From contig NC_079244.1 in assembly GCF_028009165.1 (NCBI RefSeq), forward strand, positions 1,550,001 to 1,614,000: a stretch of DNA of 64,000 bases, read 5' to 3'. The notes beneath the pieces are model-generated. The model saw only the letters and a list, made by a program, of their open reading frames with translations. It had not been told where the DNA came from and searched no databases. Origin of the DNA: Akanthomyces muscarius. Taxonomy: Eukaryota; Ascomycota; Sordariomycetes; Hypocreales; Cordycipitaceae. Positions 53,645 through 64,000 of the stretch are shown here, in pieces. Made by a program: the position numbers and the translations under genes. Numbering within the stretch: the stretch's first letter is position 1; each line of letters opens with the position of its first letter.

Positions 53645-56600
53645 GTAGTGGCGCTACCAGGACCCTTTCCTTCCACCTTTTTCAGCGCGGCGCTGTTCTT
53701 TATTTTTTTCAAGGCCTGCTAGCACCAACAATATCGCGTCTCGCCTGCAAGTCATTCAGGTCCCCTGATTTATTTAGTTATCAACAGCTGCTCCGTCTCT
53801 CTTCATTTCCAATAAGAATGGGCCCCAAGAGGAATAACCAGCTTTCTACCAAACAACCAAATAGTCCCCGACCAAGTAAATAGTCATCTCGCCCGCCCCC
53901 CTTGAATCCTTTCAAAACTCCGCACCACGTATCATGCTAATCCGCGCTCCGCCCGCGCCGCAAAACCCAAAGCCAAGGACCCTCCATCCAACTCCCCTCT
54001 CCCTCGCTTTTTCGTACTGCACGAGGCGGGGAGGCAGGCCAAGCTCAGCCCAGACCAGGCAGAGGAGTCGCCGAGGTATCTCGCCTTATTTTTCTGCCAG
54101 CCTCACTACTTACATGACCACGACTTGAGACAAGAGTCCTGACTAGCCCTACCTCTCATATGTACCATTAGTAGTTGGTGTGCTGCAAGCCCGTGCAACG
54201 TGGGCATATAACCGAATGATGATATCAAATGTGCATGCAGACAACAGCTCATCATTTCATCAAGGCTCCCCAATCATCAATCTTGCCGCGCAGTCAACTC
54301 CACACCATTCGTCTTTACTCATGCGCACTCTACGAAGCTCTCACACTGTTCCCAAATGCTGCACTGCATCCCATCACACTTCAAGTGTGCACCGCATCAG
54401 AGATCGACCACGATGTGCTCTCGGCTCAGTGACCTGACCTGCCATTCATTCACCTATCCCATCCCCCCCGCGTACCAGTACACGCAACCATTTCCCCAGC
54501 CTTCCGGTCATATCAACAACCAATAAAACAAAGCACACTCCCGTTCATATCTGCGGGCTCCCCCACCATCTCACATGCTATTCCTTACCACCTCCTCGGT
54601 GGCCGCTCCCGCCGCGGCTCGCGGGGGAATTGCGGGGGCCCTTCCTTGCTGTCTAGCATTGACGATTGACGTCCTCACGATTGTCCCAAAACCCACCCAC
54701 GTGTTCTTATCCCCGTCGCTTCCTACAAAATAAAAAAGCTCGTTTCTTGCGCTATATCGTCTAGCTTCAATGTCAGTGAAGCGGTGAAGGGTTTCTCATA
54801 TGTAAGCTTTGCCGTGGTATCGGAACGCCGTCTGACCCAGCTCTCTCCCCAGATAGTGGGCGACAGTCCCAGCACGCAATCGGATCAATCTATAGGCCGC
54901 AGCTGCCGTTCCGAATAAATTGACGACTTTCGCTCTGGATCCGAACATAGATACACATCCCGCATCAGACTCATCCCGAATGAATCTTTATACTTGAATT
55001 TTAGAGTCTAGTCTGCTGAGTCCGCTAACCGCGCTTCGCAGCTCATAGTCAAACTTGGAATTCTAGACAAGTCCATTGTATATCGGCCCATTTGCGGCCT
55101 TCAGCACTTTGACAAGATGGCCAGCATAATATCCTGTAATCAGTGCTCCCAGCATTAGCCCTAGTTTCTTATCGACATGTCATCCGAGAGTCTGTGTGGG
55201 GGAGGATGCGTCGGAGCGGCGACGAGCCGCAGTAGACGCAGCCGCGGTGGCAGCCATTTCTCTACGACGCTGAGAACGACTGTCGCGGCAAGTGATGTTT
55301 TGCAGGACTTGATACTGACCGAGCCAGGCAGGTGTGTAGGCAAAAAAGCAGCGCTCGCTCGAACAGCCAGACAGCACATTGGTTTTCTGCTTTGGCTGTG
55401 TTCTTTTTTCTCGCGCCAGTCCGCTTCTCTTTTCGAACTTCGTGCTTGTCGTTTGATCCTGAGATAGCACACAACGCGAACAGATTCTCATCGGCTGAGA
55501 TGCTGACTGTACTAACTGGTCTGGTGGCATCAACTGTTGTGCGAATAGGAAAGACTGTAGCCGAGTACAGTAGTATGTCATCAAGTGCCAAGAGAACGGA
55601 AGGCAGAAACTAAGTGGCAATGTTGCACAGGCATCAGCCTCAATTTTCACCCTTACAACCATTTCTCAATTCAAAAACCCTGCCGCCGAATCACGATGCC
55701 GAGTGCCGCCCTTGCAGCATGCATCTCAGCCTGGCCTGCTTGGTTCTTCCTCTAGTCCAATGGCGATATTCCCACTCTATATTACCGTGAACCGTCAATA
55801 CGTCCTAGCAAAAAAAAAAAAAAAAAAGTCTCGGAGCTACGGCGTCAACCTGCCAGCAGAACACGACATATGGCAATGCATGTCAGGTCGTACCCGACGG
55901 GAGATTATCCATGGCCCTCTCATCCAGGTACCACTGCAAGTCATTAATGAGGCTATTCTCGACCCTTATCCCTTGTTTCAAGACACCCAAGTCGGACCTT
56001 AATCGCAGATCGCTTTTCGGTCAAGGTTTGTTCGTCTTGGTAAGCGATAACGGCACGGGTAAGCCGTTGGCAGTGTCTCGGCTTTTGCACTTAGAGGCGC
56101 ATAGGCCGGTGCCGCAATGTCTCACGAATCGAGGTCGAACTAAACTCGGTTCATTGTTTGCTTTGCACCAGATATGAGCATGATTAAACGATGCCCAAAT
56201 GCTTATGTCATTCCATTATGTGCGCATGCGGTATGTGTCGCTTGAGACAGCTGTCAGTCTCACCTCTATATTTGGCATACATTCGACTACCCCGGCAAAT
56301 GCTGTTGTTTCTGGTTTAGAGAGAGACACGTCTCCGCATCGATACCTTTGCGCAGGGCAATGCCGCCAGGCCAACGTAGCAGCAAGTGGCAATGCGCATG
56401 CACGAGAATACAATACCAGTGCGCATCCCTGCTCGCACTTGGAGGAAAGAGAAAAGCCCAGCAACGAACGAGATAAGAGCTTCAGAATCCTAGGCAGCAC
56501 TATAAAAGAAACTAGAGGTGCGTCAGCGTATAGTATCTTGTCCCGAGACCGTTGCACTGGTTTGGCGTCAAAAGCAATGACTGCGTCGCGGCTTGAGTTG

Positions 56601-57887
56601 GGGTGGAATAAATTGCCTTGTTAAAAGCTGCGCTCCGTGCGATGTGATAGGACTTGCAGGACTTGCCGAGAACACGGCAGCGCCGAAGAGGCTCCGGGTA
56701 TCGCAACAGGAACTACACCCTAGTTGGCTTGGGCGCTGTCGATTACCGAACTGACCAGCATGCGTCGTAGCGTTAAGACGGTGTGTAAGCGGCGATGGGC
56801 TTCGGGATTGAGCGTCGGCAGTAATGCGAGTCTGCAGCAGTGCTTCATGGCTCCGACGCTGGCGAGGTTTTCGATGGCTAGGCTAACGGCGAGTCAATGG
56901 TATGCGCTTCGGCAGAGAAGCATCCCTGACAGCACTGGTCACTGCGCTGGAGGCGTGCGCCTCCTGAAGCAACATTTCGTTTGGAACGATGGCGGTGGAA
57001 GGTCAGGTCCTGGCAGCGGGTTAATGGCGCATGGCGTCTTCTCGGTGTCTCACATATTGGTCCTAGCAATTGCGCCGCACTGGCCTGCCGATTTTTCGTG
57101 GAGCAGGGTCAGTTTGATATGGCAGTGGTTATCAATCAACAACCTGGCTCGTGGCTTACAAGCTTGGACAGGCAACGGGGTGGTTGCATTGAGGAACACG
57201 TCACGGTGAAGTGGCCGGCAAACCGAGCTGCTCCTGTAGGCGGGAAGCAAGCTTGCGCCCATCCCACGGCTAGGCATTGAAATTGATTGAAGCTTGTTCG
57301 AGCTTGATACGATTTCTCCATTGCTGAACGGTACGATGATGGGTTCTTGGTGGCTTGTGGCTCGTCTCCAGAGCGCCTAGGAGGGGTCGGCGGGGCCGCG
57401 TTGGAAAGCTAGGACCGGTTTGGAGGGGCAAAGGTCGGCAAGGCTGTTGAGGTTTGGCTGTCTGAATTGATGGAGATGCAATCTAACGAGGTGGGTGACG
57501 GGCTGATGGTCAGGTTGTCAGGGTGGAGGAAGCTTGGCTGGATGTGCCGATGGAGTGAGTTTTGCACTTTGTTCGTGATGAAGATACGGAGAGTGGGCGA
57601 CAAGTCTGGATCGTGGTGATGGTGGATCACCACTGCCATGCCACCCCGCCGAAGCAGGCAGGTGGTCGTCCTTGGGTTATGGGGTGGCGGAAGCAATCCG
57701 GAGAAGAGCTGAGGCTCGGGCAGGCAAGGTTTTCTCTCAGCAAAAATAAGTGTCAAGGAGAGCAAGACGAGACTGGATGGGATCCAGAAAGATTGTAGCA
57801 TGGAGCCTGGGCAAGATGGATCTGCGGCATGCAACAGCAGACACACATGTCCAGCAACAACTTGAGCTGCCAGGCACAGATGAAGGC

Positions 57888-57915
57888 AGCTACCTACCTA
57901 GGTACCTAGGTAGCT
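57888..57915. repeat. AGCTACCTA...TAGGTAGCT palindrome
   Basis: Nine-base perfect arms flank an interior that itself contains CCTAGG twice and GGTACC. Same TACCTAGG family as the other intergenic copies. Confidence 0.75.
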
Positions 57916-58437
57916 GGCACTGAATGGCAGATGGTCTCCGTTGGAAGTCTCGAGATGAAGACCCAGCCGTGGCGCACAGCGGGGTCCAAGACCAGACCAG
58001 GGGAGGTACAGCGCTAGGCTACCAGTAGGCAAGGTAGGCAAAGGTCGCTCCAGCGGGCAGTCGACCGGGCTGCCCGCCGGTGGAGCTGCCGGGCGGAGCT
58101 TGCTGCTAAGGTCACAGCCGGTATTCCGTACATGCAGCGCAATCAATAGGTAGGTTTAAAAAGACTGGTCCAGCTGAACAGGCAACAGGCATGTACGGAG
58201 TACGTGTAGGGATGCTCTAGGGAGGTACTCCTCAGAACTTGCCGGGTGGTGGAGAATGCAATTTTTACAGCGATATTTACAATTTTCCTGCCCGAGAGCC
58301 TGGGGAATGTCCGTCCATTCTTGTTTAGTGCCAACAAAAGTGGCGCATGTTGGCCAGCGCCGTCCACAGCACACGACGAACGGACTCACCAAGTGCGCCA
58401 CAGCTGGGGTACCTCAGGTAGTTGGACTACCTAGTTA

Positions 58438-58461
58438 GTAGGTAGGTAGGTAGGTAGGTAC
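58438..58461. repeat. TAGG tandem repeat
   Basis: About six units of TAGG on the + strand, closing with TACC. Just upstream, GACTACCTAG supplies an inverted partner. Confidence 0.85.
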
Positions 58462-59559
58462 CTGGCTCCTCCCGTGCTGCTTCTGCGTTGCTTCAACTAT
58501 CATTATTTCCTTTATTATTATCTATTATTATTATTACTATCACTACCTATTTACATGCTAACAACTCGACGCTGCCACCTCCTGGCTGCCCAATTTTGCT
58601 TTTCTTCTTTTCTCAGCACCCATTTTTATTTCCTTTTTTTCTTTTTATTATCATTCATTTACCCGCACTACTCCTCACCGGGAACCACAAAAAAACTCAT
58701 TTGTTTGCAACGCCGCCCAAGTTGCATTTGATCGATCCCATCTCCAAACGCCTATCCAACTTTTCTCGACACCAGCAACTCTCCCCCCCTGGGCCTGCCG
58801 TCTGCTACTTGTACCTACAATCAAGCATCGGCCAGTTTCATCGTCCTGGCCAAACTACAGCCGGTCCAGCAGCAGACGCGTCCTCGATCCATCCACCGGC
58901 CCGTCCGTACACCTTCAGTGACACCACCGCCGGCAACCCCTCCAGGCCTCATCCTCGTCCACGTTTTGTGCGCGCCTCGTACCAGTACAGCTAGCCGCGT
59001 TACTTTTCAGGACCGGGAAAAGGCCCCTCGGCCACGGAGAGGTCCTTGCACCTTTTGCGACACCCTCGCCAGGCCTTGTTCCTTTTTATTCTTGCTGCTG
59101 CATCACCTCCATCTGGACCGTCATCCTGGTCCCTGGACTAACCCCGGTTTGCCAGTTGTCCCCAGTTCTCACTTCATATCTAGGCCCACTCGCCTAGACC
59201 AACAAAGTCGTCGAAAAAAAAAAACGCCCGCCGACCTTGCCAAAAACTTTATCCTTTGAGGCTCTCTTCCAACCATCAACTATCCTCTCGACCCTTTGCT
59301 CGATACTGACGCCATCTGCTCTGTTCCACCTCGATTTGCTTCCCTCAGCGTCCAACGGGCCACGTCCACCCTATCCAGCATATTCCATCGTCCTTCTTGC
59401 GCAGGCCTTGCTCCACTGGCCCTGTCAATCGAATCTCACCTCAGCGCTTTGTTCAGTCACTCCGCTTTGCTTTGCAACTGAACCACGGATAGATCTCGCA
59501 GTTGGATCTTGACGCATCTCAAATATTCAAGCAATTACCCTGATTCAGCTGCTGTAAAC

Positions 59560-60657
59560 ATGGTGGCTCATCCGACTCTCAAGGCTACCTACGCCTCGAG
59601 GGCTGCCACAGCCACTCATCCTCTCAACGCCTATCTCTTCAAGTTAATGGATCTCAAAGCCTCAAATCTCTGCCTGAGTGCTGATGTTGCTACCGCTCGC
59701 GAGCTCCTCTACTTTGCCGACAAGATCGGCCCCGCCATTGTCGTCCTCAAGACCCATCACGACATGGTCTCGGGATGGGACTTTCATCCCGAGACCGGTA
59801 CCGGCGCCAAACTTGCTGCTCTGGCACGCCGTCATGGCTTTCTCATCTTCGAGGATCGCAAGTTTGGAGACATTGGCAACACGGTAGAGCTGCAGTACAC
59901 CAGCGGCTCCGCCCGCATCATTGAGTGGGCTCACATTGTCAACGTCAACATGGTTCCCGGCAAAGCCTCCGTCGCCTCACTGGCCAACGCTGCATCAAGG
60001 TGGCTTGAGCGCTACCCCTGTGAGGTTCGAACTTCGGTCACCGTCGGTACCCCCACCACAGACCAGTTTGAGGAAGAGGAGGACATTGACGTCGCGCCAG
60101 CCACTGAAGATTTGCCTCCTGTGTCTCGACGAGAGGATGGTCGTAAGGGGAGCATCGTTTCTGTCACCACCGTCACACAAAAATATGAATCTGCGCTGTC
60201 GCCGCGCATGAGCAAGAGCATCAGCGAAAGTGATGAGATACTGTTTTCTGGTATCGAGGAGGCTCCCCTGGAGCGTGGTCTGCTCATCCTCGCGCAAATG
60301 TCGAGTCAGGGCAATTTTATGAACAAGGAGTATACACAGGCCTGCGTTGAGGCTGCTCGCGAACACAAGGACTTTGTCATGGGCTTCGTGTCACAAGAGG
60401 CTCTCAACACCCAGGAAGACGACGCTTTTGTGCACATGACGCCCGGTTGCCAGTTGCCGCCCCAAGGCGACACCAACGGCACGCTCAAGGGTGACGGCAA
60501 GGGTCAGCAATACAACACTCCTTCGGACATCATTGGCGTTGCTGGCTCCGATATCGCCATCGTTGGCCGAGGCATTATCAAGGCCAATGACCCCTTCGAG
60601 GAGGCTGAGCGATACAGATCTGCCGCATGGAAAGCATACACCGAGAGGGTGCGGTGA
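59560..60657 (+). CDS. pyrG: Orotidine-5'-phosphate decarboxylase
   Basis: Single exon, 365 aa. Converts OMP to UMP in the last step of de novo pyrimidine synthesis (URA3 in yeast). The active-site segment [12 protein letters not shown] is at about 97-108, with the catalytic Lys101; the upstream [11 protein letters not shown] contains the conserved Lys-Thr-His, and [11 protein letters not shown] near the end binds phosphate. An insert of roughly 90 residues after the VGTPTTDQF stretch, rich in acidic and Ser residues, is normal for filamentous-ascomycete enzymes and explains the extra length over yeast Ura3. The ATG at 59560 starts the conserved MVAHPTLK; the leader is pyrimidine rich. Confidence 0.97.
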   Translation: MVAHPTLKATYASRAATATHPLNAYLFKLMDLKASNLCLSADVATARELLYFADKIGPAIVVLKTHHDMVSGWDFHPETGTGAKLAALARRHGFLIFEDRKFGDIGNTVELQYTSGSARIIEWAHIVNVNMVPGKASVASLANAASRWLERYPCEVRTSVTVGTPTTDQFEEEEDIDVAPATEDLPPVSRREDGRKGSIVSVTTVTQKYESALSPRMSKSISESDEILFSGIEEAPLERGLLILAQMSSQGNFMNKEYTQACVEAAREHKDFVMGFVSQEALNTQEDDAFVHMTPGCQLPPQGDTNGTLKGDGKGQQYNTPSDIIGVAGSDIAIVGRGIIKANDPFEEAERYRSAAWKAYTERVR

Positions 60658-61484
60658 TTTCGTCACTGCATTTCTTTATTTTTTGCATATACTTGGCTTG
60701 GTTCAAATACACTTACTCTGGGCGGCTACAATTTTTCTGTCCCCATCAAACATATCGTATGAGGGGAGATGCCATGATGGGATTTGTTTTCGTTTTTAAG
60801 CTTCTTGTTGTTCCTGTTTCTATGTAAAGATAGGAGAGGTTGTTGCCAAGGCATGGAGCATTTGATGGAAAAAGCATGATGATGAAACGTTCGACAGGAT
60901 AGGAATCTGGAAATGAAATTAATAAAAATAAAACCTAACCCACAACTGATGTTTCAACGTCATTCTGCACTGCTCTCGGTAACGGCTCTGCGGATTCGGC
61001 GTAACGTCGTCTCTTGTGCATCAGAGTTGAAAAGGTCTTGGCCATGATGAAGTTAGTGAAGCGGCACTTCATCCGCCCCACCCAGTACGCGGACTTAACG
61101 GCTGTAGACAGACCAGGTTCAACCTTTTTAAGATTCATCAGGCAAGTCGTGTCGCCAGCTGCCGCAGCCATTGTCACGTCATTAGTAATGCGGGATAGTT
61201 TAGTTTTTATTTCGCATTAATGAGTTTTAACCTCTTCACTTTCGCATCCCATTTTCCTTCTTCGCCAGCGACGCGGGGAAAACGTTTGGTAGCGCAACAG
61301 CGTTCTCCGCCACTTGCGACAGCGCACTAACAGAGTTTCGGTCACCCCTTCTACTCGCTACGGATTGTTTCTTGCTTTGTCACTTTGTCGTTTCTGAAGA
61401 AGTATAGCTTGACCTTGTGCCAAATTGGCGTACGCTTCTCACAAGGACATCCTGCCAGCCTTTCTTTGAAGAAGCGCTCCCGAA
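60658..61484. other. Intergenic region between pyrG and the second Zn2Cys6 gene
   Basis: About 830 bp: 3' flank of pyrG and promoter of the regulator. No gene is supported. Confidence 0.55.
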
Positions 61485-63999
61485 ATGGCCGACATGATTG
61501 GATTAATGGTGGAGTCGCGCCCGCCCGCGAGAAAGAGAAGAAGAGTCGTCATCTCCTGCATTGAATGCCACCGACGGAAGCAAAAGGTACGATACCGGTG
61601 CTCTGCCCTGGGCATTCTACGATTGACTTGGCTATTATTCACCCTCAAAAGACAACCTGCTGACGGCTTCCCTCGTCCTTTTGGCGGCAACACAGTGCGA
61701 CAGAGAACTACCATGCGGAAATTGCATCGCCCGAAATCGAGAAGCGAGCTGCGCCTACGAGGCCGGCGCCCCGACAACCAAAAGCCTGAAGGAAACTACT
61801 GGAGAAGCGGCCGCCCCATCTGACGGCTCGCTGTCGATGCAAAGCCTTACCAATGGACATGCTGGCGGTCCTGTAGGACGCAGCGGCGACGATCCGACGC
61901 TGTCGTCTATGGCCGCGGCGCTGGGCTACTCACAGACGCGGCCGTCGACGCTGAGCCTCTTGCGCACTATCGAAACGGCCGATCAGCAGCCGGAAAGCGT
62001 CAGTGGTCCCCCATCGCGGCAACGAAACGCAAACCAAAGCGAGCTCGCGCCGATTCGCGAAAAATACAAAGGCTTAGTGCGGCAGCTGCCGGCCAAGACG
62101 TACATCGATCGACTCGTCAGCATGTATTTTGAAGACTTGCATCACCAATACAACTTTATAGACCAGAAAATCTTCTTCGAGCAGCTCGAAGAGTGGAACC
62201 AGCTCCCGTTCCAGCTGCTGTCGTCGCCCGAGGAGCTGCGGCCCGCGATGCGCTTCTTCCCCGCGCTGTTGTTCCAGATTCTAGCCACGGCGCTGCTGCT
62301 ACTGCCCCCAGGGACGCCGGATCCAGTGTTTGACTCGCTCAAGTATGCGGGCGGGATGACATTTGAGAACTTGGCGACGGATTACAGTGATTCGGGCGCG
62401 GCAATAGTCAATTTGTTTGGCAAGAACGCGCTAGACGAGGTGACAGTGCAAGCGCAGTTTATACGAGCGCTGTTTCAAAAATACACGGCTCATGTGATTG
62501 AGTGTGTAAGTACAATTTTCTGGGCTGTCGTGATTCTTTGGTGTTGGTACTGATGCTTGGACAGTGGCATGGCATTGCGGCGGCCATTCGCGATGCTCAA
62601 GAATTGGGCATGCACCGCGATTCTCTAGATCCGAAACCCGAAGACTCGAATGTCGAAAGTATACTGAAAAATCAGTGGCGCATATTACATCGAAGGAAAA
62701 TGTATATGATGCTCATTTCATGGTGCGTTGCCTCTGCCTCCACTGTTTGTACCATTGCCGCTGGGCTGACTAGTGCTACATAGGGATGTCAACATGGCAG
62801 TCTTTCTGGGCCGTCCGGGCAGCGTTGTGTGGGCGCATGGACTTCCTTCACTGCCGATAGATGCACCGACGCCAGTAGACTGCTGCAAGACGCCAATAGA
62901 GTCACGCGACGAGTCGGTCGACCCGCCGACACTAATCACGCGCCAGATATTTCTCTTCAAAGTCGGCGATACGCTCCGTTATGTCCTCGATCTCGAACCG
63001 GACGGGTCTCACCCTAAGGACTTTTCCAAAGTCGACCATGTGCATCAGCTTATGAATACTCTCCACGACGACACGCCGGCTGCGTTTCGGCTTGAGAATC
63101 CGGACCGTCGATGGGACGACCACCCGGAGTGCTCGCGATGGATTCACAACACTCGACTGTACCTGCAGCAGCTGCATTTCTTCGGTATCATGGCGCTTCA
63201 CCGGCCGTACATTTTCCATCGCAAGGAGAGCCGCGTGGCGGCGCTGCGGGCAGCCGTTAACATGCTGGGGATCCAGCGCAAGACCTTTGACGGTCTACCG
63301 TTGGTCCAGTGGCGCGGTTTCCACCTTTTCTTTGGCAGCTTTGACGCCGTTGTAGTCATTGCCTCTGTCTTCATCCTCTTCCCTCACGAGAGCCCCGAGC
63401 TGCGCGACAGCGCTGTGCGGCGCTTCCACTGGACCATTGCCAAGTTTGAGGCGATTCGGGAGCACAACGCCGTAGCGCGCGCCGCACAGGGCGTACTCAA
63501 CGCAATCAAGTCGCGGTTCATCAAGGCTGTCGGCAACGATACGCCGGGGCCAAGCCCTGACTCGGACGCTACGTCGCCACTACTGAATGGACAGGCAGCG
63601 GACGAGACGCCAGACAGCAGTCGGACAGGCCTGACGGCAAGTAGTGGCAGCAACACTTCGTCGAACAACCTATCTCTAGGCATCTCGCCCAGTGACGGAA
63701 GCAGCGCGATGGGGTCGTGGGCGAACAACGCCAGCACGGATGGCGTGAATGGATGGTCACTGCCGGAAGACAGCTTGTCTACGCTGGCACCCATCTATCC
63801 CACATCAGATCTCTTCTTCAACGACCTGGTGGCGAAATACGGCGAGGCAGATATGGCGAACTGCACACTGGACCAAGTAAGTGCGCAGCAACCATCGGCT
63901 GATGGTTTCGGCCTGTCATGTCAGTTCGATGGAGACTTTGCGGCGGATAACACGTTCTGGCAATTCATGAACCAGTTCAATCCAGACTTCACGGGTTGA
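61485..63999 (+). CDS. Zn2Cys6 transcription factor with fungal-specific regulatory domain
   Basis: Four exons (61485-61586, 61696-62505, 62565-62722, 62784-63999), 761 aa, ending one base before the window edge. The zinc cluster reads CIECHRRKQK then CDRELPCGNCIARNREASC, giving CxxCx6Cx5CxxCx8C; a 109 nt intron falls exactly between the second and third cysteine. A basic PPARKRRR precedes it. The middle region has the fungal-specific transcription-factor domain, with LGMHRD, WRILHRRKMYMMLISWDVNMAVFLGRPGSV restored by splicing at TG/G. The C-terminus is Ser/Asn rich and acidic, a likely activation region. Targets are unknown; no metabolic cluster is adjacent within the window. Confidence 0.9.
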
Positions 64000-64000
64000 G

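Larger units (their letters stand above)
53204..59559. other. 6.4 kb block without a recognised gene
   Basis: Lies between the divergent starts of PIS1 and the OMP decarboxylase gene. It includes both promoters, TACCTAGG-type palindromes, a run of 18 A (55810-55827) and long pyrimidine-rich leaders just before the decarboxylase (58480-59560). Open frames up to about 170 codons exist, but none has family motifs or consistent splice signals. Long untranslated leaders or non-coding transcripts are possible; nothing in the sequence proves them. Confidence 0.55.

Noticed and set aside
55180..55662. 160-codon minus-strand frame in the block before pyrG
   Set aside because: Low-complexity and no family features; overlapping frames on both strands are equally open.
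1..64000. CRISPR arrays, operons, ribosome binding sites
   Set aside because: The window is fungal nuclear DNA; no regularly spaced direct repeats were seen.

Overview
The window is nuclear DNA of a filamentous ascomycete, most likely a sordariomycete and possibly Hypocreales. The evidence is genes broken by short introns (about 46-166 nt) with GTNNGT donors, CTAAC-like branch sites and YAG acceptors; Zn2Cys6 regulators; fungal-type Cdc4, Spf1, OMP decarboxylase and PI synthase; and a fungal bifunctional diterpene cyclase. The species was not determined. Exon structures were worked out by hand from splice signals, phase and protein continuity. Every spliced model given here closes in frame, but none has RNA support.

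Layout. 0.3-13.1 kb is mostly housekeeping: an FAD-dependent dehydrogenase, the N-terminal protein methyltransferase NTM1/Tae1, a Cdc4-type F-box/WD40 protein, a 3 kb non-coding stretch, and a large membrane-anchored fungal protein of the type often annotated 'modin'. 13.8-27.5 kb is a compact secondary-metabolite cluster: MFS transporter (-), CYP68-like P450 (+), GGPP synthase (+), bifunctional class II/class I diterpene cyclase (+), second P450 (+) and an AflR-like Zn2Cys6 regulator (-). 27.5-32.0 kb has no intact gene. At 32.0-35.2 kb a family-2 O-methyltransferase and a thioesterase-like double-hotdog protein converge; they may be an outer part of the same cluster or of another one. 35.2-38.8 kb is again gene-free. 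38.8-64 kb returns to a core-genome character: TDT-family (malate/sulfite-type) transporter, HRXXH (Asp f 2/Pra1-like) secreted protein, a doubtful small secreted protein, P5A ATPase Spf1, mitochondrial malate dehydrogenase, ASC-1/TRIP4-type zinc-finger protein, phosphatidylinositol synthase, a 6.4 kb non-coding block, orotidine-5'-phosphate decarboxylase and a second Zn2Cys6 regulator.

How the cluster should work. The GGPP synthase makes GGPP. The cyclase, with DVDD (class II) and DEFME (class I) sites both intact, would make a labdane-type diphosphate and then a polycyclic diterpene. The two P450s would oxidise it, the MFS protein would export it and the Zn2Cys6 protein would regulate the set. 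This gene content (GGS, bifunctional cyclase, two P450s, transporter, regulator) matches the six-gene aphidicolin cluster known from Phoma betae and lacks the extra P450s and desaturase of the gibberellin cluster. An aphidicolane or a related labdane-derived diterpenoid is therefore the leading hypothesis, but the cyclase product cannot be read from sequence alone. The most interesting open points are the exact product, whether the O-methyltransferase and thioesterase-like genes belong to the pathway, and the origin of the gene-free DNA between the two groups.
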